Shown here: piece after piece, positions 24,908 through 33,304 of the stretch
Layout: each line of letters begins with the position of its first letter
Position numbering within the stretch: position 1 is the stretch's first letter
Origin: Betaproteobacteria bacterium
GTDB taxonomy: Bacteria > Pseudomonadota > Gammaproteobacteria > Burkholderiales > SG8-41
Assembly (NCBI GenBank): GCA_947467315.1
Contig: CANIID010000003.1
Span: forward strand, 1-49,699
Reading direction: 5' to 3'
Length of the DNA: 49,699 nucleotides
The notes under the pieces: generated by a model
Databases searched by the model: none
What the model was told of the DNA's origin: nothing
What the model saw: only the letters and a program-made list of their open reading frames with translations
Translations under genes and position numbers: made by a program

Positions 24908-24982
24908 GAGTTTCGTATAGGTTTCCCTCGTTGTGATGCCGTAGGGCAGTTGCTACACTGCCCGGGATCACAGGAGAGCACC

Positions 24983-25984
24983 ATGCCGTTCATCGCACGA
25001 AGCATTGCCATCACCACTGTCGCAGTTGTCACCACGCTGGCGCACCCTGTTACGTACGCGCAAACGCCGTCGACAGGCTCAGGACAAGCCTTCCCCGCGC
25101 GCCCGATCCGCTTTCTGGTGCCGGTGCCTGCGGGCTCCACCACCGATATCGTTACCCGCATCGTCGCGCAAAAAATGGCCGACGCCTTCGGCCAGCAAGT
25201 CGTCGTCGATAACCGCCCCGGCGGCGTGATGACCATCGCCACCGATTTGGTAGCCAAAGCCCCGCCCGACGGCTACACCATCGCCACACTGTTAACCCCC
25301 ACGGCGGTGAATCCGTATGTGCTGAAAAACCTGCCCTACAACACCGAGCGCGATTTGCAGGCGGTAAGTCAAATGGTCGCGGTGCCCGGCGTGATGACCA
25401 TGAACCCGACGGTGCCCGCGAATAACCTGAAAGAAGTTATCGCACTGGCCAAAGCCAAACCCGGTTCATTGAACTACGGCTCGCCGGGGCAGCTCACCTC
25501 CGGCCATTTGTCGATGGAGTTGTTAAAGCTCAACATGGGCCTGAACATCCAGCACATCCCCTACAAAGGCGGTGCGCCCGCGATCACCGACATGATCGCC
25601 GGGCAGATACAGTTTTTAATCAGCGGCCCGCCCGGCGTGCTCGCGCACATCAACGCCGGACGATTAAAGGCCATTGCCACCACCTCCGCCAAACGCTCGC
25701 CGGGGTTGCCGAACACGCCGACCTTCATCGAAGCCGGCGTGCCCAATTTTGATACGTCCGAGTGGTACGGCGTATTCGCCCCCGCCAACGTGCCCAAGCC
25801 CGTGCTGAACAAACTCGCCGGCGAAATCGCGCGCATTGTCAAAATGCCGGATGTGGCGGAGAAGCTTTCCGCGCAGGGGGCGATACCGGTGGGCAGTAAC
25901 GCGGATGAGTTTTCGCGCTTTGTAAAAGCGGAGATGGCGTTGTGGGGGAATGTCGCGCGGAAGATTGGATTGAAGCCGGATTGA
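24983..25984 (+). CDS. Bug/TctC-family periplasmic solute-binding protein
   Basis: The 333-residue protein has the family motifs 'IRFLVPVPAGSTTDIVTRI', 'VVDNRPGGVMTIATDLVAK', 'PPDGYTIATL' and 'PYKGGAPAITDMIAG'. The start ATG 24983 has AGGAGA about five bases upstream and gives a signal peptide ending near YAQ. Directly after the cleavage site the usual short link to the mature domain is extended by PSTGSGQA, encoded by what looks like a dispersed repeat element (25068-25091). Ligand unknown. No TctA/TctB genes are adjacent. The diguanylate cyclase gene begins 23 bp downstream, close enough for co-transcription. Confidence 0.9.
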   Translation: MPFIARSIAITTVAVVTTLAHPVTYAQTPSTGSGQAFPARPIRFLVPVPAGSTTDIVTRIVAQKMADAFGQQVVVDNRPGGVMTIATDLVAKAPPDGYTIATLLTPTAVNPYVLKNLPYNTERDLQAVSQMVAVPGVMTMNPTVPANNLKEVIALAKAKPGSLNYGSPGQLTSGHLSMELLKLNMGLNIQHIPYKGGAPAITDMIAGQIQFLISGPPGVLAHINAGRLKAIATTSAKRSPGLPNTPTFIEAGVPNFDTSEWYGVFAPANVPKPVLNKLAGEIARIVKMPDVAEKLSAQGAIPVGSNADEFSRFVKAEMALWGNVARKIGLKPD

Positions 25985-26007
25985 GATAAGCGGAAACTAA
26001 GGCCGCC

Positions 26008-27765
26008 ATGAAAATTCTATCCAGCCTCACGCTGCGTCAGATGTTGACCGTGCCTTATGTGGCGCTGGTCTTGCTTGCCGCGGCAATCATAGGTCTGTTG
26101 TCGTACAGAGCCAGCAGCGAGGCGATAGATACCCTGTCGGATTATTTTTTGACGGAAACCGTCAACCGCATTGCGCAAGCCGTGGAGCAGCATATTTCAG
26201 GATCCGAGGCGGTGCTGGAAACGGCTTTTCCCAAGGATATGCCCGCGCCGGAATCCGTCAAGGATGATTTGGAGACATTGCGCACGCGTCTTTGGCTGGC
26301 GACAACCATACATCGAGAGCCAAACAACTACGCGTACTACGGAAACCGCAAGGGGCAGTTCATCGGCCTGTGGCGCTTTTCGGATACCGAGGCGGAGCTG
26401 CGTCTGCGCACCGGACTCGACCCGCACCGTTCCATTTACCGTTTTTCGCGCATGCGCGGCGAGCTGAAAGATCCCGTGCAGGAAACCCGCGCCTACGATC
26501 CGCGCGAACGTCCGTGGTTTAAGGCGGGGCAGGCCGCCACCACGCAAACCTGGACATCGATTTACATCGATTTCAAAACCTTGCAACTGGTGGGCACGCG
26601 CGCGCGGCGCGTCAACAATGCCACCGGTGAGTTTGAAGGCGTGGTGGCAACTGATTTGTTTCTCGAACATTTGAACGTTTTTCTCAAGCGCCTGAAACTG
26701 AGCCCCAACGGTTTTGCGTTCATCGTCGAACCCGACGGCAACCTGGTGGCCACATCGCGCGGCCCGCATTTACGCAAAGGGCCGGGAGAAGACAATACCC
26801 GGCTGAACGCATTGGCTAGCGATGATCCCATGATGGTTGCCACCTACAAAGCCGTGAGAGCTCTTGCCGAACGCAGCAACACAGCGGCGGGTTCGCACAC
26901 CAGCGCCTTTACCGCCCCGGACGGCAGTGCAATCCAGGCCGGTTATGCGCGCCTGCGCGACAACGCCGGGCTGGATTGGATCGTCGCGGTAGCCGTGCCG
27001 CGCAACGATTTTCTGCAAAAAATCACCGACAATGCCAAACAAACGGCGTTGATGGCGTTGATAGCCTGCGTGCTGATCACGCTGATCGGCGTTATGGTGC
27101 TCAACCGGATCGCGAAAGACCTGCGCAGCCGCGCGCTTGCCGCCAAACAGTTGGGCGAGGGCGTTGTCGGCGCCAAGATTCCGGTGGAGCGAAGCGACGA
27201 AATCGGTGATCTCGCCAAATCCTTCGCCGGCATGCAAAAGCAACTGCTCACCGATCGCTTGACCGGCATCGCCAACCGCGAATCGATCATTCGCCGTATA
27301 GAAGATCGCATAGTTCGGCAACGCCGCCGCGGCGACAGCCATCCGTTCGCCGTGCTGTTCGTGGACCTGAACGAGTTCAAACGGATCAACGATCGTTTCG
27401 GACACGACGTCGGCGACCGCGTCCTGACGGAGATCGGGCAACGCCTGGCGTCCAGCCTGCGCGACACCGACCTCGCGGCGCGCTACGGCGGCGACGAGTT
27501 CGTGGTGCTGCTGGAAAACGTGGCGAATCGCGCCAATGCCATGAGCGCCCGCGACAATCTCGAGCGCGCCTTGGCCGCGCCATTACAGTCCCTCGAAGGC
27601 CTCGCGCCCGATGTGGATTTGATACGCGCCGGCGCCGCCATCGGCATCGCGCTGTGTCCCGAAGAAGGGCAGGACATGGAAACGCTGCTCAAGCGCGCCG
27701 ACGAAGACATGTATCAGCGCAAGCAGGGGCGCGCCGCGGGCATCGACGCGGCGGTGGGGGATTGA
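26008..27765 (+). CDS. Membrane diguanylate cyclase with extracytoplasmic Cache sensor
   Basis: The 585 residues are arranged as TM1 (~17-33), a periplasmic double-Cache sensor (~40-335, with 'DPRERPWFKAG' typical of dCache), TM2 (~347-367), HAMP (~368-415) and GGDEF (~420-580). The active site is GGDEF at residues 494-498. The RxxD inhibitory-site motif (RDTD) lies five residues before it, so product inhibition by c-di-GMP should be intact. The enzyme condenses two GTP into c-di-GMP in response to a small periplasmic ligand. Cache domains often sense amino acids or organic acids, and the adjacent upstream Bug gene suggests a possible ligand-binding partner (inferred). The protein ends soon after GGDEF without an EAL domain. 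Confidence 0.92.
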   Translation: MKILSSLTLRQMLTVPYVALVLLAAAIIGLLSYRASSEAIDTLSDYFLTETVNRIAQAVEQHISGSEAVLETAFPKDMPAPESVKDDLETLRTRLWLATTIHREPNNYAYYGNRKGQFIGLWRFSDTEAELRLRTGLDPHRSIYRFSRMRGELKDPVQETRAYDPRERPWFKAGQAATTQTWTSIYIDFKTLQLVGTRARRVNNATGEFEGVVATDLFLEHLNVFLKRLKLSPNGFAFIVEPDGNLVATSRGPHLRKGPGEDNTRLNALASDDPMMVATYKAVRALAERSNTAAGSHTSAFTAPDGSAIQAGYARLRDNAGLDWIVAVAVPRNDFLQKITDNAKQTALMALIACVLITLIGVMVLNRIAKDLRSRALAAKQLGEGVVGAKIPVERSDEIGDLAKSFAGMQKQLLTDRLTGIANRESIIRRIEDRIVRQRRRGDSHPFAVLFVDLNEFKRINDRFGHDVGDRVLTEIGQRLASSLRDTDLAARYGGDEFVVLLENVANRANAMSARDNLERALAAPLQSLEGLAPDVDLIRAGAAIGIALCPEEGQDMETLLKRADEDMYQRKQGRAAGIDAAVGD

Positions 27766-27796
27766 GATAAGACAAGCCCGCCCCGCGCGTGCCGGC

Positions 27797-27870
27797 CATG
27801 ATGACAAGCCAACCGGGCTGCCGTCACGCCCCCACGGATACGCGGTCGACGCGTTGAACGGATAGTCGGC
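27797..27870. repeat. Direct repeat copy 1: remnant of the small membrane-protein 3' end
   Basis: These 74 bp match 29793-29866 at 54 positions without gaps (hand count). On the minus strand they would encode 'DYPFNASTAYPWGRDGSPVG', like the tail 'DYPFSNTTANPWERDSSPAG' of the 29798 protein. No intact gene surrounds this copy. It lies just downstream of the radical SAM gene. Confidence 0.7.
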
Positions 27871-27890
27871 AATCGCTATTACAAAAATAA

Positions 27891-29216
27891 TTACGTCGCC
27901 CGCGAAAGCGCCCACTCCCGCCGCCAATTCCGCTGAAAATCGCGGCGCCGCTGCTGCGTGAATTCATCGCTGTAGAGCACGCGCGTGAGTTGATAAAACC
28001 CCGCGCGTAATTCGGCGACGCTCATTTTTTTGGGCCGGATGTTGATGTCGAACAGGGTGCATTTTTCCCACGCGTTTTCTTCGATCAGGCGGCCTTCGCG
28101 TTGCATCTGGCGGTAGAGCGGCGTGCCGGGAAATGGCGTGGGCAGCGTGATCTGTACGTCCCACGGCATCGCGTCGGCTACAAAATCTATCAAAGAATCA
28201 AATACTTGCGGGCCATGACCGTCGAGGCCCAGCACGAAGCAGGCGTTCACCGTGATGCCGTGGCCTTGGATGCGGCGGATCGCTTCTTTGTATTGATCGT
28301 AACTTTTCAGCTTGAAGTTCTTACGCATTTCCACGCCGCCGAGCGCGTCCGCAGTCGGGCTTTCAAAGCCGATCAGCACTTGCGCGCAGCCGGACTTGCG
28401 CATTTTGGCGAGCAGTGCGTCGTCTTCGTAAATCGACAAATCGGTTTCGGTAAACCAGCGTATGCGGCGTTTCGCGAGATCGGGCAGTAACTCGTGCCAG
28501 TAGTCGCGATTGATGAACGAATTGTCGTCGGCGAATTCGATAAACGGACGCGGCCACAGCGCGCGGATGCGGTCGATCTCTGCGAGCACTTTGGCGATGG
28601 GTTTTTGTTTGTATTTGCGCGTGAGCAAAATCGAGCTCGCACAAAAGTTGCAGCGCCACGGGCAGCCGCGGCTGGTTTGCACGGTGATGCGGTTGTAGCG
28701 TTCGATGTCGAGCAACTCAAATGCGGGCATCGGCGCATTGGCGAGATCAAACTCCTGCCCGCGCAGGTCATACACTGGCTTCAATGAGCCGCGCTCTGCG
28801 TCCGCCATAATAAGCGGCCACGCAAGTTCGCCTTCGCCGAGCACGGCAATGGCGTCGTGCTGTTCCGGCTCGCCAGGCACGCTGGTGACGTGCAGGCCGC
28901 CCATCACCACCGGGATGCCGAGCGCGCGATAGTGCGCGGCTACGCGGTAGGCGTCTTTGATCTGCGCGCTCAGGCTGGAGATGGCGACGAGATCAAAGTT
29001 TACCGGCAGCGTGGGGATCACTTCCGCGGACGGCGCTTCGTGATAGCTCACCGTGTGAGGGCGCGGCGTCATGCCCGCCAGCGTCAACAGTCCCAGACTC
29101 GGCAGCGAGGCAATCTGTTTGCTGCGTTCGACAAACCCCGGCAGTGTGAGTCCGAGTTCCAGCAGCTCGGTGTCACAGGCGCGGATGCCGCTCATGGCGA
29201 TTAGGCCGATGTTCAT
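27891..29216 (-). CDS. B12-binding-domain radical SAM protein
   Basis: The 441-residue protein has an N-terminal cobalamin-binding-like domain (residues ~1-140, 'DLVAISSLSAQIKDAYRVA', 'VVMGGLHVT', 'DAIAVLGEGELAWP') without the DxHxxG cobalt ligand, as is common in this class. The radical SAM core follows with C185-x3-C189-x2-C192 ('GCPWRCNFC') binding the 4Fe-4S cluster. The C-terminal part resembles that of HpnP/HpnJ-like enzymes. Such proteins methylate or rearrange unactivated carbons of lipids, antibiotics or peptides. Two small membrane-protein genes lie upstream on the same strand, separated by a C-rich repeat. The substrate cannot be deduced; a membrane lipid is possible given the neighbours. 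Confidence 0.85.
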   Translation of the reverse strand: MNIGLIAMSGIRACDTELLELGLTLPGFVERSKQIASLPSLGLLTLAGMTPRPHTVSYHEAPSAEVIPTLPVNFDLVAISSLSAQIKDAYRVAAHYRALGIPVVMGGLHVTSVPGEPEQHDAIAVLGEGELAWPLIMADAERGSLKPVYDLRGQEFDLANAPMPAFELLDIERYNRITVQTSRGCPWRCNFCASSILLTRKYKQKPIAKVLAEIDRIRALWPRPFIEFADDNSFINRDYWHELLPDLAKRRIRWFTETDLSIYEDDALLAKMRKSGCAQVLIGFESPTADALGGVEMRKNFKLKSYDQYKEAIRRIQGHGITVNACFVLGLDGHGPQVFDSLIDFVADAMPWDVQITLPTPFPGTPLYRQMQREGRLIEENAWEKCTLFDINIRPKKMSVAELRAGFYQLTRVLYSDEFTQQRRRDFQRNWRREWALSRAT

Positions 29217-29270
29217 GTATGCACCGAACAGAATTTATTTGAGCAAGTCTGCGTCAGGTGAGATGAGAAT

Positions 29271-29363
29271 GCTCCTTCCCCTTCAGGGGGAAGGTGGGGA
29301 TGGGGGTGGGGTTCAGCGCGTTGACCCCACCCCCTCCCTAGCCCTCCCCCTGAAGGGGGGGGG
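29271..29363. repeat. C-rich double-hairpin repeat, copy 2
   Basis: Hairpin 29274-29294 (CCTTCCCCTTCAGGGGGAAG...) and hairpin 29343-29362 frame a G/C-rich spacer. It has the same architecture and the same 'GCTCCTTCCC' opening as the element at 21085-21192. It lies between the radical SAM gene and the membrane-protein genes upstream of it and may attenuate the transcript. Confidence 0.8.
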
Positions 29364-29414
29364 ACTGGCACATCGGTAAGTGAGGCGAATTTCGCAAAGA
29401 AGGTGATATTCATT

Positions 29415-29795
29415 TTAAAACCCTCCGTAAATCAGCAAGCCCGTCGCCCCGGTCAGCGCAATCACCGGCAACGGAAACAAATGCCGCAGCGGTTTGTGCA
29501 GCGCCGCCAGCACGCACACGCTCGGCATCAAAATCGCCCCCGCGATCAGCAGCGGCGAAATCCACGCCGCGTATACACCGGCACTGGCGATAAACGCCGT
29601 GTTGGCATAAGCGAAATTCAGAAACGCAATGCCGAAAAAACTGATGTGCCCGAGCCGCAGCAGGCGCCGCTGCCACGAGCCGTAGCCGCCCAGCCAGTGA
29701 TCGGCGTGGAAAAACAATCCCATCGCCGCGCCACTGACCATGCCGAGCAACACACCCAGCCACGCCCACCACAAATGCGTTTGTGCGATGGTCAT
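29415..29795 (-). CDS. Small integral membrane protein, function unknown
   Basis: The 126-residue protein is strongly hydrophobic with about four predicted transmembrane segments (residues ~8-28, 46-66, 72-94, 103-124), linked by short basic loops ('SWQRRLLRLGH', 'LHKPLRHLF'). There is no catalytic motif. The layout and length resemble small HXXEE/DUF-type membrane proteins, but I cannot name a family. It begins two bases after the stop of the 89-residue membrane protein, so the two are co-transcribed, and the radical SAM gene follows after 198 bp containing a repeat. Confidence 0.7.
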   Translation of the reverse strand: MTIAQTHLWWAWLGVLLGMVSGAAMGLFFHADHWLGGYGSWQRRLLRLGHISFFGIAFLNFAYANTAFIASAGVYAAWISPLLIAGAILMPSVCVLAALHKPLRHLFPLPVIALTGATGLLIYGGF

Positions 29796-29797
29796 GA

Positions 29798-30067
29798 TTA
29801 CAAACCTGCCGGGCTGCTATCACGCTCCCACGGGTTTGCCGTGGTGTTGCTGAACGGGTAATCGCCGAGTTCCATCTCCGTTGTGACCGGCGCGGCGAAC
29901 AGGTAGCGGCGCATCGCGCTGCCGGCGGCCACCGCGAGCATCGCGGCACAGGCGAAGAGTTTCGCTTCCGGGTTGGGGATCGCGGTCAGTGCCGCAATGC
30001 CGCCGCCGATACCCAACAAGGGGCCTGCATTCATCATCACACCGGCCATCGTCGTATTTGCGTTCAT
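29798..30067 (-). CDS. Small membrane protein with conserved soluble tail
   Basis: The 89-residue protein has two hydrophobic segments (residues ~10-30 and ~36-50), then a soluble tail from 'RRYLFAAP' to 'ANPWERDSSPAGL'. Most of the DNA encoding the tail recurs in degenerate form at 27797-27870. AGGAAGC lies a few bases upstream of the ATG, on the minus strand. It is the first gene of the minus-strand group and diverges from the XRE regulator 168 bp away, so the shared interval probably contains both promoters. No family recognised. Confidence 0.6.
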   Translation of the reverse strand: MNANTTMAGVMMNAGPLLGIGGGIAALTAIPNPEAKLFACAAMLAVAAGSAMRRYLFAAPVTTEMELGDYPFSNTTANPWERDSSPAGL

Positions 30068-30135
30068 GTCTGCTTCCTTTCCGTGGTTGCATGGTTGGTT
30101 AAGAACACGGAGCGGAGTTTGGCGGCGAGACTTAG

Positions 30136-30210
30136 AAGTATCAATTAGCGGATAAAAAGTAGCTTACGGTGATATTTTGGTATCGAAATATGATACTTTT
30201 GTTCGTATCG
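30136..30210. promoter_or_regulatory. Divergent promoter region with TATC-type palindromes (putative operator)
   Basis: The interval between the divergent membrane-protein and XRE genes is AT-rich and contains the inverted repeat GTATC-GAAATAT-GATAC (30180-30196), plus further AGTATC (30137-30142) and CGTATCGA (30203-30210) half-sites. Repeated half-sites in an intergenic region next to an HTH gene suggest autoregulation and control of the membrane-protein/radical SAM group. The binding protein is inferred. Confidence 0.45.
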
Positions 30211-30235
30211 ACACTTTGCGAAAAGGAATCCAGCC

Positions 30236-30973
30236 ATGAGCACCGCCTATCTGTTCGAGGGCCTCAAGGCGCACTACCGCGCGCGCGGGCTGAACTATCG
30301 CGATGTCGCCAAGGCGCTGAAAATTTCCGAAGCGACAGTGAAGCGCGTCTTCTCCACGCGCGACTGCACCCTCGCGCGGCTGGAGGAGCTGTGTGCCGTG
30401 GTGCAGGTGGACATCGCGGAAATCGCACGCGGTGCGCCGCGTACCATGCGCTTGATCACACAACTCACCAAAGATCAGGAGCAGGAACTCGTCGACGACC
30501 TGCGGCTATTGATCGTTGCCGTGTGCGCGATGGGCAACGTGCCGCTGGCCGACATCGTGCGCGTCTATGACATCAGCCAAACGCAATGCATCGGCCTGCT
30601 GGCGAAGCTCGACCGCATCGGCTTTCTGGATTTGCAGGAGAACAATCACTACCGCCTGCTGGTGGCGCGCACCTTCCAGTGGATACCCGACGGCCCCATC
30701 ATGCGCTGGACCAAACAGCAGGCGGGTGATTATTTCAACTACCCGTTCATGCAGCCCGGCGAGATGCTGCGTATCGTCAACGTGCGCGTGTCAGCCGAAG
30801 CGCGCGTGGCGCTGTTGGCGCGCATGGAACAGCTTGCATTGGAATACGCCGAGCAGCACAACGCCGATTCGTGGCTGCCGCTGGAGCAGCGTGAGACGAT
30901 CAGTTTGTGTCTGGCGGTGCGGCCTTGGGAGCCGGCGGCGTTTGGGAAGTTGTGGCGGGGGGTGGCGGGATGA
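30236..30973 (+). CDS. XRE-family transcriptional regulator
   Basis: The 245-residue protein has an N-terminal helix-turn-helix at residues ~5-65 ('GLNYRDVAKALKISEATVKR' as the HTH core). The remaining ~175 residues have a possible winged-helix-like part ('LLAKLDRIGFLDLQENNHYR', residues ~121-140) and a C-terminal region that may sense a ligand or form dimers. The start has AAGGA about nine bases upstream. It is transcribed away from the small membrane-protein genes and is their most likely regulator through the TATC palindromes between them. Repressor or activator role unknown. Confidence 0.8.
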   Translation: MSTAYLFEGLKAHYRARGLNYRDVAKALKISEATVKRVFSTRDCTLARLEELCAVVQVDIAEIARGAPRTMRLITQLTKDQEQELVDDLRLLIVAVCAMGNVPLADIVRVYDISQTQCIGLLAKLDRIGFLDLQENNHYRLLVARTFQWIPDGPIMRWTKQQAGDYFNYPFMQPGEMLRIVNVRVSAEARVALLARMEQLALEYAEQHNADSWLPLEQRETISLCLAVRPWEPAAFGKLWRGVAG

Positions 30974-31011
30974 ACCGTTGGGTGCAATTGTTTATTGCGC
31001 CGGGTTTTCTT

Positions 31012-31581
31012 TCAACGTTTGCGGTAAGCCGCGCGTGGAGGCCGACCGGAGCGGGTCGGCTGGACTGAAGGGTTACCGTCTTTCCCGTAGACAACATAGG
31101 CTTTGTCCTTCTTTTCGTCGAGCGTGAAGATGAACGAGCGATGTGCCCCCCGCACATTATGGCTCTTGAAGCGTTCTTTCGCGACCAAGTCTGCCCATGG
31201 GAAGCGCCAGATTCGATCAATTGAGTAATCGTCGCGGAGATGAACGAATAGAAGGTGCGTGGGACAGTGTTGCCCATCAAGTTTTGGTATGGCACTGGTT
31301 CTTTGCCATCCTGTTCCGAGGCCCTTTCTGGTTTTTACGGAGACTCTCCACCCGTTCGCGCAGACAAAGTCATGCTCTTCTCTGTCGTGTACGAGCGTCC
31401 CGTCCATAAGAAGCTTTCCGTAGATTTCACCAAGCCAGCCGACGAGTTCATTGCCCTTCAGCGTCTTGCCATCGGCGTAGTCAGATAGCTTCACGCGTAT
31501 CTTGTTTTGAAGCGCAGCCAGCTCAGTGAACAGGCTACCGCATTCTTGCTCGAGGGCGGATACGTTAGCTGAGTTCGTCAT
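31012..31581 (-). CDS. Hypothetical protein, possible PD-(D/E)XK-type nuclease fold
   Basis: The 189 residues run from ATG 31581; an in-frame ATG at 31629 would add 16 residues, and neither has a strong ribosome-binding site. The middle reads 'ELVGWLGEIYGKLLMDGT', then 'HDFVCANGWRVSVKTRKG' and later 'HCPTHLLFVHL'. The spacing of Glu, then Asp followed by S-x-K on adjacent strands, matches the minimal PD-(D/E)XK active site with Ser in the D/E place. The C-terminus is basic (RSGRPPRAAYRKR). The local DNA is less GC-rich than its neighbours and no methyltransferase is adjacent, so it is either an acquired orphan or a restriction-like remnant. Low certainty on function. Confidence 0.5.
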   Translation of the reverse strand: MTNSANVSALEQECGSLFTELAALQNKIRVKLSDYADGKTLKGNELVGWLGEIYGKLLMDGTLVHDREEHDFVCANGWRVSVKTRKGLGTGWQRTSAIPKLDGQHCPTHLLFVHLRDDYSIDRIWRFPWADLVAKERFKSHNVRGAHRSFIFTLDEKKDKAYVVYGKDGNPSVQPTRSGRPPRAAYRKR

Positions 31582-31737
31582 CGAGACGCCCAACGTGTAA
31601 TGGTCATCAGGTGACGGGTCACAAAGCATCGTCTGACGCAGAGCATAAAATCTACCGGAACCAAAACGCTATACATACGCAGCCCCTCATTCAGTAAGTA
31701 GGATGGGTGCAACCCATCACCGCCGCGCAGCGGCAAA

Positions 31738-33186
31738 CTATTTCTGCGCAGGAAAAGCATCAAGCAAAGCCTTAGCCGCATCCCCAGATTTCTCCAGCCC
31801 AGCCACCACATCCGCCAACCGATCCACGTCAGCCGCACTCGCGCCCAACCCAAACTCCAAACACCCCCGCACCTTGCCGCGCATCTCGGCGTCGGTCATC
31901 GGGTCTTGCGGGCTGCCTTTGACGGTTTCACACTTGAGTTCGATGACCTTGCCGGATTTCAGCGTGAGTTTGACGCGCGCGGGTTCGATGGCGGTGGGGT
32001 TGATGGCCGGGTCGTCCACCACTTTGGTCATGGCCGCGATGGCGGCGATGCTGCTGTCGGTGATCGCGGGTTTGCGATAGCTGTGTAAATCGACTTTGCC
32101 GTCCGCGAACGCGCGAGCAAAGCTGTAGCTGCTGTTGAATTGCGCGTGTACGACCTCGTTGCGCGCGGGTTCGTACGGCGCGCCGACGGTGAGCCAGTTG
32201 ACGTTGCTCATGCCGATTTCGATGGCGGCGACATCGGCGGGTTTGATGCCTTGTTGATGCAGTTCAATGCCGATGCCGATGGGCGTGTGGTTGCAGCGGC
32301 AGCACGGATACGGTTTGAAGCTGTACTCCGCGACGCGCCAGTCTTGGCCTAAGCCGTCGGTGAGGATTTCCGGCTTCACTTCATTGCGTTCGTACAGCGC
32401 GAACAATCCCGCGTTGCCTTCAAGCGTGCCGCGCGTGCTGGTCAAGCCGTCGGCGGCGAGAAACGCGCCCATCACCGCGTTGCGCGCGGCGAAGCCCGGC
32501 CCCAATCGCTTGGACAACACGCCGTCGCGCATGCTTTGCGCCGAGCCGCTGGCCTGATGGAACGCCATGCCGAGTGCGTTGGCAAGACCGTTCGCGTCGA
32601 GCTTCAACAATTTGCCTGCGGCAACGCCGGCAGCCACCGTGCCGAAAATCATCGTCGGATGCCAGCCCTTGCCCAAGCTGTTGTAGCAAGCGAGCCCAAG
32701 TCGCGCGTGCAGTTCCGCGCCGATGGCATACGCGAGAATAAAATCTTTGCCGCTGACGGGTTTGCCTTCCGCCGACAAATCCTCGGCGGTGGCGAGCAGC
32801 GTGGGCAGCACCACCGCGCTGGTGTGTACGCGCGCGGGATCGTGCTGATCGTCAAAATCCAGTGCGTGCGCGGCTGCGCCGTTGGCCATGGCGGCGGTGG
32901 GCGGCGAATAACGGCGCTTGCCGATCAAACCCGTGGTGGAACCCGTTTTTTCCCAGCGCGACAGGCGCGCGTTTAATTCGGCAATGCCGGGCGCGTTGGC
33001 TGCGCCGCCGATCACGCCGAGCGTGTCGAGTATCAGCGCTTTAACGTTGTGCAGTACCGGTGCGGGCAGCGTGTCATAGGTCCATCCCGCGATGGTGGCG
33101 CACAGCGCGCGGCTGTAGCCATCGGGCAGGGGCAGGGTTGTCGCGGCGAACATTTCTTTTACATTAGTTACGTTAGGGGCGGTCAT
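31738..33186 (-). CDS. MmgE/PrpD family protein
   Basis: The 482 residues start at ATG 33186, which has GGAGA eight bases upstream; the earlier in-frame ATG at 33216 lacks one. Family features include 'ALILDTLGVIGGAANAPG', 'HALDFDDQHDPARVHTSAV' with conserved Asp/His residues, and 'FKPYPCCRCNHTPIG' with the typical cysteine cluster. The family includes 2-methylcitrate dehydratase, cis-aconitate decarboxylase and iminodisuccinate-type lyases, so dehydration or decarboxylation of a polycarboxylate is likely. No prpB or prpC lies nearby, so it is not part of a normal methylcitrate cycle. It is divergent from hyuA, with a palindromic repeat between them. Confidence 0.88.
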   Translation of the reverse strand: MTAPNVTNVKEMFAATTLPLPDGYSRALCATIAGWTYDTLPAPVLHNVKALILDTLGVIGGAANAPGIAELNARLSRWEKTGSTTGLIGKRRYSPPTAAMANGAAAHALDFDDQHDPARVHTSAVVLPTLLATAEDLSAEGKPVSGKDFILAYAIGAELHARLGLACYNSLGKGWHPTMIFGTVAAGVAAGKLLKLDANGLANALGMAFHQASGSAQSMRDGVLSKRLGPGFAARNAVMGAFLAADGLTSTRGTLEGNAGLFALYERNEVKPEILTDGLGQDWRVAEYSFKPYPCCRCNHTPIGIGIELHQQGIKPADVAAIEIGMSNVNWLTVGAPYEPARNEVVHAQFNSSYSFARAFADGKVDLHSYRKPAITDSSIAAIAAMTKVVDDPAINPTAIEPARVKLTLKSGKVIELKCETVKGSPQDPMTDAEMRGKVRGCLEFGLGASAADVDRLADVVAGLEKSGDAAKALLDAFPAQK

Positions 33187-33304
33187 AATATGAATCTCCG
33201 GCGTGTTTGTAATCAAACGCTATCACAAACGTGTGCCGCCCGGTGGGCGTGCTATTGTTAAAATCAACGTAGTAACAGAGAACGAGCAGGACGAAACCCG
33301 TGTC

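Noticed and set aside
29798..30067. 89-residue protein as a peptide precursor modified by the radical SAM enzyme
   Set aside because: It has two membrane segments rather than a leader, and the radical SAM protein is of the B12-binding type without a SPASM domain or peptide-recognition element. Kept only as a remote idea.
31738..33186. 2-methylcitrate dehydratase PrpD of the methylcitrate cycle
   Set aside because: The family match is clear but prpB, prpC and acnD are absent, so the specific name is not justified.
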